NCBI GenBank assembly: GCA_963709765.1
Contig: CAVPXL010000013.1
Span: 186,001-250,000 of the forward strand
Length of the DNA stretch: 64,000 bases
Reading direction: 5' to 3'
Source: Roseitranquillus sp963709765
Lineage (GTDB): Bacteria > Pseudomonadota > Alphaproteobacteria > Rhodobacterales > Rhodobacteraceae
This document shows positions 8,746 to 16,401 of the stretch, piece after piece (positions within the stretch are counted from its first letter, which is position 1; each line of letters opens with the position of its first letter). The notes below the pieces were generated by a model. The model had not been told where the DNA came from, did no database searches, and saw nothing but the letters and a program-made list of their open reading frames with translations. The position numbers and the translations under genes were made by a program.

Positions 8746-8786
8746 CGCGCAACGGCACGACGCTTTGCAAGGGGGAGCAAGTCGGG

Positions 8787-9960
8787 ATGCGCAGTGGGCG
8801 GCACTTTCTACAGATACCGGGGCCGACGAACGTTCCCGACCGCGTCTTGCGGGCGATGGACATGCCGACGATCGACCATCGCGGCCCGGCTTTTGCGGAG
8901 TTGGGCAAGCGCGTCCTCGACGGCATGAAGCGGATCGTGAAGACCGAGGCTGGCGAAGTGGTGATCTACCCGGCCTCCGGCACCGGTGCGTGGGAGGCGG
9001 CGCTGGTCAATACCCTTTCGCCGGGCGACCGCGTCCTGATGGTCGAGACGGGCCATTTCGCGATGCTCTGGCAGCGTCTGGCCAAGCGGCTCGGCCTCGA
9101 CCCGGTCGTGGTGCAATCGAACTGGCGCACCGGCGTTCATCCTGACGTCCTCGGCTCGGCGCTGGAGGAACATCCCGACGTGAAGGCCGTCTGCGTCGTG
9201 CAGAACGAGACGTCGACCGGCTGCGCGACGCCAATCGACGAGGTACGCGGCGCTTTGGACGCCGCAGGCTCGGAATGCGCTTCTGATGGTGGACACGATC
9301 TCGTCGCTCGCCTCCATCGACATGCGGATGGACGAGTGGGGCGTCGATGTCGTCGTGGCCGGCAGTCAGAAGGGTCTGATGCTGCCGCCGGGACTGTCGT
9401 TTACCGCCTTCAGCCCGAAGGCCCTGAAGGCGCACGAAACAGCCGGTCTCCAGCGAGCCTACTGGGACTGGTCCGACATGCTCGCGCCGAATGCGAAGGG
9501 GTTCTTTCCCTACACGCCGGCGACGAACCTTCTCTACGGCCTGGCAGAGGCGATCGACATGCTCGAGGAGGAGGGGCTGGAGAACGTCTTCGCCCGCCAC
9601 GACCGGCACGCCGAGGCGACGCGACGGGCGGTGCGCGGTTGGGGGCTCGAGATCCTGTGCGAGGAGCCGAGGCACTATTCCAGCTCTCTGACCGCGGTGC
9701 TGATGCCGGACGAGAAGGGCGCGGACAGCCTGCGCAAGGTCATCCTCGAACATTTCGACATGTCGCTGGGCGCCGGTCTTTCAAAGCTCACCGACAAGAT
9801 CTTTCGCATCGGTCATCTGGGCGACTTCAACGACCTGATGCTGATGGGCACGCTTTCGGGTGTCGAGATGGGTCTCGAACTTGCGGATGTCCGGCACGAG
9901 GCTGGCGGCGCTCGGGCCGCCATGGAGTACCTTGCGGAATCAGCGCGGAACGCCGCCTGA
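8787..9960 (+). CDS. Class V aminotransferase, serine/alanine/aspartate-glyoxylate type (frameshifted in this sequence)
   Basis: PLP enzyme that transaminates glyoxylate to glycine. The N-terminal part from ATG 8787 (GGGGGAG upstream) has HFLQIPGPTNVPDRVLRAMD, the PLP-phosphate region YPASGTGAWEAALVN and QNETSTG. The second part, in the next frame from about 9272, has LLMVDTISSLASIDMRMDEW, the Schiff-base Lys in VVAGSQKGLMLPPG, and RIGHLGDFN near the end. One extra base near 9269-9271 separates the halves; dropping one base gives 390 residues, the normal length. It is probably a consensus error. It leads the operon with the TRAP genes (29 bases to dctP) and is divergent from the oxidase. Aspartate-glyoxylate (BhcA-like) activity cannot be excluded. 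Confidence 0.88.
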
Positions 9961-9988
9961 CACGAACGACAATAGGGGAGGAGTCACT

Positions 9989-10969
9989 ATGAAAATCACG
10001 GGAATCGTTGCCGCGGCCCTGATCGCCGGAAGCGCGGCGTCAGCTCAGACCGAACTGCGCTTCGGCCATGTGGGAGAACCAGGGTCGCTGTTCGCGGCCT
10101 CGGCCGACCATTTCGTCGAAGTGGCGAACGAAAAGCTCGGAGATGACTACAAGGTCGTGGCCTATGGCGCTTCGCAGCTTGGGGGCGATCAGGAATTGCT
10201 GCAGAAGCTGAAGCTCGGTCAGGTGACCTTCGCCCTGCCGTCTTCGGTGATGTCGTCGGTCGCGCCCGAATTCGGCGTCTTCGAGATGCCTTACATCATT
10301 CAGGACCGTGACCATATCAAGGCCGTCGAGACCGCGATGCTGGACGATACGTTCAACGCCGCGGCCGAAAAGCAGGGCTATCGTATTCTCGCCCTGTGGG
10401 AGAACGGATTCCGCCATATCACCAACAACGAGCGGCCGATCAACGTGCCCGAAGACCTGAAAGGCATCAAGTTGCGCACGCCCAAAGGTGAGTGGCGTGT
10501 CAAGATGTTCCAGACCTACGGCGCGAACCCGACGCCGATGTCGTTCTCGGACGTGTTCACGGCGCTGCAGACCGGAGTGATCGACGGACAGGAGAACCCC
10601 TACGCCCAGATCGCCTCGGCCAAGTTCCAGGAAGTGCAGAAGTACCTCTCGATCACCGGACACGTCTATACGCCGGCCTACGTGCTGGTCTCGTCACGTC
10701 ATTTCGATCAACTGCCCGAGGAGGTTCAGCAAAAGCTGATCGAAGCGGCGCAGGAGACGCAGGCCTTCGTCTATGAAACGGCTGCGCAACTGGAGACAGA
10801 CCTGCTCGAAGAGATCAAGGCGGCCGGGGTCGAGGTGAACGAGGCCGACAAGCAGGCCTTCATCGACGCCTCCGAACCCATCTACGCCGAGTTCGCAAGC
10901 CAGGTCGAAGGCGGCGAGGAGCTGGTCCGCCGTGTGCGCGAGGCCGCTGGCGGCGCCGCCACGAACTGA
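9989..10969 (+). CDS. dctP: TRAP transporter solute-binding protein DctP
   Basis: Periplasmic carboxylate-binding protein of 326 residues, with a cleavable signal (MKITGIVAAALIAGSAASAQ). The mature part has the TRAP-DctP pattern: LRFGHVGEPGS, YGASQLGGDQELLQKLKLG, the carboxylate-binding Arg region GIKLRTPKGEWRVKMFQTYG, and the signature GVIDGQENPYAQI. The GGGGAGGAG ribosome site precedes ATG 9989. A strong hairpin follows, as is common for the abundantly translated binding-protein gene. Genomic context suggests a small 2-hydroxy or 2-oxo acid such as glycolate or lactate, but the ligand is not provable here. Confidence 0.95.
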   Translation: MKITGIVAAALIAGSAASAQTELRFGHVGEPGSLFAASADHFVEVANEKLGDDYKVVAYGASQLGGDQELLQKLKLGQVTFALPSSVMSSVAPEFGVFEMPYIIQDRDHIKAVETAMLDDTFNAAAEKQGYRILALWENGFRHITNNERPINVPEDLKGIKLRTPKGEWRVKMFQTYGANPTPMSFSDVFTALQTGVIDGQENPYAQIASAKFQEVQKYLSITGHVYTPAYVLVSSRHFDQLPEEVQQKLIEAAQETQAFVYETAAQLETDLLEEIKAAGVEVNEADKQAFIDASEPIYAEFASQVEGGEELVRRVREAAGGAATN

Positions 10970-10982
10970 GCCGAGACCGACG

Positions 10983-11019
10983 CGGTCCGGGCGGCGCGTT
11001 GATGCCGCCGCCCGGACCG
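10983..11019 (+). other. Intercistronic mRNA hairpin between dctP and dctQ
   Basis: Perfect 14-bp stem (10983-10996 pairs with 11006-11019; arms begin CGGTCCGGG) and a 9-base loop. There is no U-run after it, so it is more likely an mRNA-stabilising or partially attenuating structure than a full terminator. It would allow more DctP than membrane subunits. Confidence 0.6.
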
Positions 11020-11070
11020 TGCCCCGCAAGCCGGCTTTCGCCGCGACCTCATCAGCAGGATTGATACCCC

Positions 11071-11607
11071 ATGCGCAGAGCTTCCCGACTGCTCGGCACG
11101 CTGCTGGAATGGTTCCTGATCGTGCAGATGATCGCACTGACCATCATCGTCGTCTACGCAGTCGTGTCGCGCAAGCTCGGCGCCTCGCTCAGCTGGTACG
11201 ATGAAATCGCCTCCATCCAGTTGTGCTGGATCACCTATTATGGCGCGGCACTCGCCGCGCTTCGGCGCAAGCATATCGGATTTGACGGAGTGATCCTCTC
11301 GCTCCCGCCACGGCTCCGGGCCGGGGGAATCGTCATCGCCGAAGCCCTGGTCGTCGGCTTTTTCGCCTTGCTCGCCTGGTCGGGATGGCAGGTTCTGATG
11401 ATTCTGCAGGGCATGAACCTGATCAGCCTGACATACGTTCCGGTACAGCTGACCCAATCGGTCATCCCGATCGGCGCGGTGCTGTTCATTCTCGCCTCGC
11501 TCCTGTCGCTGCCGCATTATTGGCGCGAGACAATGGCCGGGCGTTCCTTCGAGCATCCCGAGATCGTATCCGAACCCACGCGCGCCAGCGGAGTGCGCCG
11601 GCCATGA
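11071..11607 (+). CDS. dctQ: TRAP transporter small permease DctQ
   Basis: Membrane subunit of 178 residues with four predicted transmembrane helices: about 9-30 (LLEWFLIVQMIALTIIVVYAV), 45-65, 85-110 and 130-150. It carries the DctQ sequence RRKHIGFD in the loop after helix 2. It pairs with DctM to form the inner-membrane transporter. Its stop overlaps the start of dctM (ATGA), showing translational coupling. Confidence 0.93.
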   Translation: MRRASRLLGTLLEWFLIVQMIALTIIVVYAVVSRKLGASLSWYDEIASIQLCWITYYGAALAALRRKHIGFDGVILSLPPRLRAGGIVIAEALVVGFFALLAWSGWQVLMILQGMNLISLTYVPVQLTQSVIPIGAVLFILASLLSLPHYWRETMAGRSFEHPEIVSEPTRASGVRRP

Positions 11608-12884
11608 CAATTCTCGCCATCTTCTTCGCGCTGGTCTTCATGGTGGTGCTCAACGTGCCGATCGCCGTCGCTCTCGCGATCTGCGGTGTGCTCGGCATCG
11701 TCGTCTACGAGGGCACGGGCGCGCTCATCTCCATTGCGCTCGACATGTATTCCGGCGCGTCGAGCTTCTCGCTGATCGCGATTCCGATGTTCGTGCTTGC
11801 GGGCGCGATCATGAACGCCGCCGGGATTACCCGGCGTCTGATCGAGTTCGTCTCGGCCCTGATCGGCTTCGTGCGGGGCGGGCTGGCCATGGTGAACGTG
11901 GGCGTCTCGCTCTTCTTCGCCGAGATCTCTGGTTCGGCGGTCGCCGACGTGGCCGCGATGGGGTCGGTGATGATCCCGGAGATGAAGCGCCGCGGCTATT
12001 CCGCCCCGTTCGCGGCCGCCGTGACCTCATCGTCTGCGTCCCTGGCGATCATCATTCCGCCCTCGATCCCGATGATCCTCTACGGGGTCAGCTCCGGCGC
12101 CTCGATCGAGCAGCTGTTCCTCGCCGGTCTGGTGCCGGGGCTTATCGGGGCCGCGGGTCTGATGGCGCTCTGCTGGTATTTCGCGCGGCGCTACGACCTT
12201 CCGCGCGAGGCGGCGTTCGACATGCCAAGACTGCGCCAGACCTTCGTCGCCGCCCTGCCGACGTTCGTGCTGCCGGTGGTGATCCTGGGCGGCATCTTCG
12301 GCGGGTTCTTCACCGCGACCGAAGCGGCCGGTGTGGCGGTTGTCGCGTCGGTCGCGGTGGGTCTGTGGTACCACGAGACAGATTTCGGCGAACTTCGACG
12401 CTCGATGCTCGATGGGGCGATCCAGACGGCCGTCGTCATGCTGCTGGTTGCCTCCTCGGTCCTGATGGGCGGGTTCCTGACCCGGGCGCAGATCCCTCAG
12501 GAGCTCGCGAACGGCCTGCTGGAACTGACCGACAATCGCTGGGCGATCCTGGCGATCCTCAACGTCTTCTTCCTGATCATCGGGTTCTTCCTGCACTCGG
12601 CGGCGGCGATCATCCTCGTCGTGCCGATCGTCGTCCCGCTCATCGCGGCGGTCGGCATCGACCCGGTGCATTTCGGTCTGATCGTGACGTTGAACCTTGC
12701 GATCGGTCAGCAGACACCGCCCGTCGCGAGCGTGCTCATCACTGCGTGCTCGATCGCGCGGGCGAACATATGGGATGTGTCGAAGGCCAATATCGGCTTC
12801 GTCGGGGTGCTGCTTTTCGTGCTTCTGCTCTGCACATATGTCGAGCCGGTTCCGATGTTCCTGGTTGAAGCCATTTACCGCTGA
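11604..12884 (+). CDS. dctM: TRAP transporter large permease DctM
   Basis: Inner-membrane translocation subunit of 426 residues with about 12 hydrophobic helices. Family signatures seen are SLIAIPMFVLAGAIMNAAGI, the two half-hairpins SSSASLAIIIPPSIPMILYG and QTPPVASVLITA, and FGGIF-like FTATEAAGVAVV in the middle. The ATG at 11604 overlaps the dctQ stop; the frame is open upstream, but the coupled start gives the family-like N-terminus MTILAIFFALVFMVVLNVPI. It is the last gene of the aminotransferase-dctPQM operon; the converging cyd genes begin 19 bases later. Confidence 0.95.
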   Translation: MTILAIFFALVFMVVLNVPIAVALAICGVLGIVVYEGTGALISIALDMYSGASSFSLIAIPMFVLAGAIMNAAGITRRLIEFVSALIGFVRGGLAMVNVGVSLFFAEISGSAVADVAAMGSVMIPEMKRRGYSAPFAAAVTSSSASLAIIIPPSIPMILYGVSSGASIEQLFLAGLVPGLIGAAGLMALCWYFARRYDLPREAAFDMPRLRQTFVAALPTFVLPVVILGGIFGGFFTATEAAGVAVVASVAVGLWYHETDFGELRRSMLDGAIQTAVVMLLVASSVLMGGFLTRAQIPQELANGLLELTDNRWAILAILNVFFLIIGFFLHSAAAIILVVPIVVPLIAAVGIDPVHFGLIVTLNLAIGQQTPPVASVLITACSIARANIWDVSKANIGFVGVLLFVLLLCTYVEPVPMFLVEAIYR

Positions 12885-12903
12885 GCGGTCCGGCCGTCTG
12901 CCC

Positions 12904-12999
12904 TCAGGGGATCAGAAGGCGGATCGCCCCGGCAACGATCGCCAAGGTCGCGACTCCTCCGATCCAGAGCGCGACGAACCAGACCAGCCTGCGGCCCAT
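12904..12999 (-). CDS. DUF2474 small membrane protein (CydX-like accessory of the bd oxidase)
   Basis: A 31-residue single-helix protein, MGRRLVWFVALWIGGVAT and so on to RLLIP, too short for ordinary ORF calling. Basic N-terminal residues followed by one transmembrane helix are the pattern of DUF2474 proteins encoded after cydB in cyanide-insensitive-type oxidases. They are thought to act like CydX in stabilising the oxidase. Its ATG overlaps the cydB stop (ATGA at 12997-13001 on the minus strand), so it is translationally coupled. Confidence 0.8.
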   Translation of the reverse strand: MGRRLVWFVALWIGGVATLAIVAGAIRLLIP

Positions 13000-14030
13000 C
13001 AGTGGTAGCCCTGTTCGGGGTCGAGCTTGCCGCGGAAGACCCAGTAGGCGTAGCCGGTATAGATCAGGATCAGCGGGATCAGGACAACGGCACCCACGAA
13101 CATGAAGAGCTGGCTTTCGTAGGGGCTTGCGGCGTCCCACAGCGTGACTTCGGTGGGGATGACCCACGGCCACATGGACGCGCCAAGTCCGGCAAAGCAG
13201 AGCCCGAACAGCGCCAGCGACAGAACGAAGGGCAGCCAGTCCCGGCCCGGCGTCAGCAGCGTCCGTGCAAGCGCGATGGCGAGCACTAGAACGGCGAGCG
13301 GCACCGGCGAGAGCCAGAGCATCGTGGGCCAAGTGAACCAGCGGCTGAAATATACCGGTTCGAGGAAGGGTGTGGCGAGGCTTACGGCGACGACGAACCC
13401 GACGGTGGCGAGGCCGAAACGCCGCGCCAGCCTGCGCGCGAGGCGGTGTGGCTCGCCGACGGTCTTGAGCACGAGCCAGCATGCGCCGAGCAAGGCGTAT
13501 CCGCAGATCACTCCCGCACCGCAGAGGAGCGAGAACGGAGTCAGCCAGTCGAGCCAGCCTCCGGCATAGCTGCGGCCCTCCACCTCGATGCCCTGCAGGA
13601 GCGCGCCAAGGATGATCCCCTGCGAGAGCGCGGCCATCAGGGAGGCCCCGAAGAAGGCCGAATCCCAGAACCACCGCGTCGACTTGCGAACGGTGCGCCA
13701 TCGGTATTCGAACGCGACGCCGCGGAATATCAGGGCCAGCAGCATCGCGATAATCGGCGGATAAACGGCCGGCATGATGATGGCGTAGGCGAGGGGGAAT
13801 GCGGCGAAGAGACCGCCCCCTCCGAGGATGAGCCAGGTCTCGTTGCCGTCCCAGACCGGTGCGACAGAGTTCATCAGCAGGTCGCGGTCCCGCTTGGTCG
13901 GAAAGAAGGGGTAGAGGATGCCGATCCCGAGATCGAACCCGTCGAGGATGACGTAGATGTAGACGGCGAAGGCCAGAAGAAGGGCCCAGGCGATGGTGAG
14001 ATCGAAGCTGAAGGCCATCATGGGCGACAT
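12999..14030 (-). CDS. cydB: Cytochrome bd-type (CIO) ubiquinol oxidase subunit II
   Basis: Second subunit of the quinol oxidase in the inner membrane, 343 residues. Visible are AVYIYVILDGFDLGIGILYPF at the N-terminus, NSVAPVWDGNETWLILGGGGLFAAFP, FRGVAFEYRWR, and a C-terminal helix set ending YAYWVFRGKLDPEQGYH. Three ATGs at 14030, 14021 and 14018 are close together; I chose the first, without strong ribosome-site evidence. It lies downstream of cydA with an unusually long 211-base gap and upstream of the overlapping DUF2474 gene. Confidence 0.94.
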   Translation of the reverse strand: MSPMMAFSFDLTIAWALLLAFAVYIYVILDGFDLGIGILYPFFPTKRDRDLLMNSVAPVWDGNETWLILGGGGLFAAFPLAYAIIMPAVYPPIIAMLLALIFRGVAFEYRWRTVRKSTRWFWDSAFFGASLMAALSQGIILGALLQGIEVEGRSYAGGWLDWLTPFSLLCGAGVICGYALLGACWLVLKTVGEPHRLARRLARRFGLATVGFVVAVSLATPFLEPVYFSRWFTWPTMLWLSPVPLAVLVLAIALARTLLTPGRDWLPFVLSLALFGLCFAGLGASMWPWVIPTEVTLWDAASPYESQLFMFVGAVVLIPLILIYTGYAYWVFRGKLDPEQGYH

Positions 14031-14241
14031 GTCCGATGTTGCGAGGGGCGGCGGCGACAGGGGGCATCGAACCCCCTGCCGCCGCTCGTCGACGTTGTTT
14101 CCTGGTCCGGCCGACCGTGCGGAGCGGCGAGGGCGGAGCGCAGGCAAGTCAGGGCGTTTCGCCTGCCTGAAGGGCCGTGTCCCGACGTGCGGGTCGGCCC
14201 CACGTTCGCCATTTGATCGGTCCATATGTACAGGTCTGTAC
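14031..14241 (-). promoter_or_regulatory. cydA-cydB intercistronic region with palindrome and strong hairpin
   Basis: Right after the cydA stop lies a 14-base palindrome GTACAG-GT-CTGTAC (14228-14241). Near cydB is a stem-loop (7 bp 14048-14054 with 14079-14085, internal bulge, then 7 bp 14058-14064 with 14072-14078). A 75-codon minus-strand ORF starting on the cydA stop codon crosses the interval, but it shows no recognisable protein. The palindrome resembles a dimeric regulator site; the hairpin may set the CydA:CydB mRNA ratio. Both roles are inferred. Confidence 0.4.
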
Positions 14242-15678
14242 TCATTGGCGGGATGCCTCCCCGAAGTCGGGATCGGTCGCCGTCTGCGCCGCCGGTGTGG
14301 AGCCGGCGGTTCGGATCGGGCCGGGCTCGGTGGTGATCCCGCGCTCGCCCGGCTCGGGGGGGCGGTTCATCAGCCTCGAAAGGTATACGATGCCGGTGCC
14401 GAACACGGTGAAGTAGATCACCACGAAGACGATGAGCGATGTGGCCACCGCGCTGGCCCCCACCGGGGATGCCGCATCTGCCGTGCGCAGCGCGCCATAG
14501 ACGACCCAGGGTTGCCGTCCGACTTCCGTGGTGACCCACCCCGCGATGACCGCGATAAGGCCAGCGGGAGTCATGACGAGGGCAGCCCGGTGCAGCCACA
14601 CGTCGTCGTAGAGACGACCGCGGAACCGGCTGAAGAGGCTCCAGAGTCCTACGCCCGCCATGGCGAAGCCGAGACCCACCATGATCCGGAATGACCAGAA
14701 GACGATGATCACGGGAGGTTCCTCGTCGTCCGGAATCGTGTCCAGCCCGTCGAGCGGGGCGTCGAGGTCGTGCTTGAGGATCAGCGACGAGAGCTTCGGG
14801 ATCTCGATCGACCAGCGCATCTCGCCCGCCCGTTGATCGGGGATGCCGAACAGGATCAGGGGCGCGCCGTCAGGGTGGCTTTCGAAATGGCCTTCCATTG
14901 CCATCACCTTGGCCGGCTGGTGCTCCAGCGTGTTCAGTCCGTGCAGGTCGCCGAGGAAGATCTGCACCGGCGCGACGATCGCCGCCATCCACATGGCCAT
15001 CGAGAACATCGTGCGCACACCGGAATTGCGGGCATGGCCACGCAGAAGATGCAGCGCTCCGATGCCGCCGATAATGAAGGCGGTCGTGAGGTAGGCGGCC
15101 GTCAGGGTGTGGGCCAGCCGGTAGGGAAAGGACGGGTTGAAGACGATCTGCCACCAATCCTCGGGAACGAACTGGCCGGCCTCGTTGATGGCGTAGCCGA
15201 CGGGCGTCTGCATCCAGGAATTCACGCTCAGGATCCAGGTGGCGGAAATGGCCGTGCCGACCGCCACCATGAGGCAGGCGAGCATGTGCAGACCATCACC
15301 TACCCGGCCGCGGCCGAAGAGCATTATGCCGAGAAAGCCTGCCTCGAGGAAGAACGCGGTCAGCACCTCGTAGGCCATCAGCGGCCCGATCACCGGCCCG
15401 GCGATGTCGGAGAATACCGACCAGTTGGTGCCGAACTGATACGACATCACGATGCCCGAAACGACGCCCATGGCGAAGGTGATGGCGAAGATCTTGAGCC
15501 AGTACTTGAAGAGCCGCAGATAGGCCTCGTCCCGCGTCCAGAGAAAAAGCCCGTTCACCACCGCCAGATAGCTCGCCAGCCCGATCGAGAACGACGGGAA
15601 GAGGAAATGGAAGGCGATGGTGAAGGCGAACTGGAACCGCGCCAGAAGTACCGCGTCGAAACCTGCGAACTCCGTCAT
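14242..15678 (-). CDS. cydA: Cytochrome bd-type (CIO) ubiquinol oxidase subunit I
   Basis: Haem-bearing subunit of 478 residues. Seen are LLARFQFAFTIAFHFLFPSFSIGL (the N-terminal His ligand region), KIFAITFAMGVVSGIVMSYQFGTNW, EAGFLGIMLFGRGRVGD, the Q-loop region KVMAMEGHFE followed by a short loop, and WVTTEVGRQPWVVYG. The short Q-loop and the GRQPW context match the cyanide-insensitive (CioA) branch. That, with the DUF2474 partner, supports CIO rather than classical bd-I. I chose the ATG at 15678 (MTEFAGFDAVL). It serves microaerobic respiration or tolerance of inhibitors. Confidence 0.95.
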   Translation of the reverse strand: MTEFAGFDAVLLARFQFAFTIAFHFLFPSFSIGLASYLAVVNGLFLWTRDEAYLRLFKYWLKIFAITFAMGVVSGIVMSYQFGTNWSVFSDIAGPVIGPLMAYEVLTAFFLEAGFLGIMLFGRGRVGDGLHMLACLMVAVGTAISATWILSVNSWMQTPVGYAINEAGQFVPEDWWQIVFNPSFPYRLAHTLTAAYLTTAFIIGGIGALHLLRGHARNSGVRTMFSMAMWMAAIVAPVQIFLGDLHGLNTLEHQPAKVMAMEGHFESHPDGAPLILFGIPDQRAGEMRWSIEIPKLSSLILKHDLDAPLDGLDTIPDDEEPPVIIVFWSFRIMVGLGFAMAGVGLWSLFSRFRGRLYDDVWLHRAALVMTPAGLIAVIAGWVTTEVGRQPWVVYGALRTADAASPVGASAVATSLIVFVVIYFTVFGTGIVYLSRLMNRPPEPGERGITTEPGPIRTAGSTPAAQTATDPDFGEASRQ

Positions 15679-15756
15679 GTACCTGTCCCTTTCGGCAGCC
15701 TCGGACCAGAGGCTAGGGCGCAATCGCCATCCGGCGAGCGCGGCAGATCAGCCGGG

Positions 15757-16060
15757 TCAGTGGGCAGGACAATGTTCAGGGGATGCAAGCTCTTCTTCCG
15801 TCAGAAGCGATCCGGTTTCGACCATCGCGGCCCGGTCGCCGAAACCGCCGTTCGCCCATGTCAGCAGGCAGCGCGGTCAGAAGGGCTATCTCCCGCTGAC
15901 TGGCAAGGGGCGCATCTGCCGGCCGCTGCGCGGAACCTCCGATGGTCCGCGATGCAGCGATTTGCCGCGCACTCCGCCAGATCCCGGATCGGGCGACTTG
16001 GGTGCGGCGGGCTCGGACTGGCAGTGCAGACCGGCCTCGGAGAGATTGCCCGTCGGATAA
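15757..16060 (-). pseudogene. Possible shattered gene upstream of cydA (unrecognised)
   Basis: The 399-base stretch between cydA and the lipoprotein gene has no intact gene. On the minus strand, joining frames with single-base removals near 15990, 15920 and 15867 gives a protein-like tail. It contains IRDLAECAANRCIADHRRF, SQREIALLTALL, TWANGGFGDRAAMVETGSLL and TEEELASPEHCPAH, ending in a stop at 15757-15759. The composition looks coding and the breaks are extra bases, as elsewhere in the window. I do not recognise the family. The cydA promoter must also lie here; I see no clear FNR-type TTGAT-N4-ATCAA box. Confidence 0.3.
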
Positions 16061-16077
16061 GGACGAATGCGGAAGGA

Positions 16078-16401
16078 TCAGGCCTCCGGCAGATTGCATG
16101 TTTCCTGGACGAGGGCGATCCTCGCGTCGATTTCCTCGGCGTATCGCCCCGAGAGAACCCGCTGCCGGTCCCCGACGTCGTTGCTGGCGACGCCCAAAGC
16201 CAGACCGCCGGGGGTGAGCGATGAGGCGAGAATCCGCGCCTTGCGCGCGTCGCCGGGCCGCGCGGCTTTCAGGGCCGCGATGGTTTCGACGGCGCGTGTG
16301 CAGTCGATGTCGCTTGCCATGAGTTGCCGTTCGTCGTCGGGGATGGCTGCGCAGCCGGCAACCAGAAGCAGTACGGCGGCGCTGGCGGAAAAGTCTCTCA
16401 T
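16078..16401 (-). CDS. Small hypothetical lipoprotein
   Basis: Protein of 107 residues. MRDFSASAAVLLLVAGC has a lipobox (VAGC) with the lipidated Cys at residue 17. The mature part, with CTRAVETIAALKAA and a second C-terminal cysteine (VQETCNLPEA), has no domain I recognise. Its ATG overlaps the stop of the preceding GDSL-hydrolase gene (ATGA at 16399-16403, minus strand), so the two are expressed together. Confidence 0.72.
   Translation of the reverse strand: MRDFSASAAVLLLVAGCAAIPDDERQLMASDIDCTRAVETIAALKAARPGDARKARILASSLTPGGLALGVASNDVGDRQRVLSGRYAEEIDARIALVQETCNLPEA

Noticed and set aside
16058..16080. TGATCC on the minus strand near 16080 as an RpoE promoter
   Set aside because: At an 18-base spacing the following pentamer is CCGAC-like and does not resemble TAAGA.
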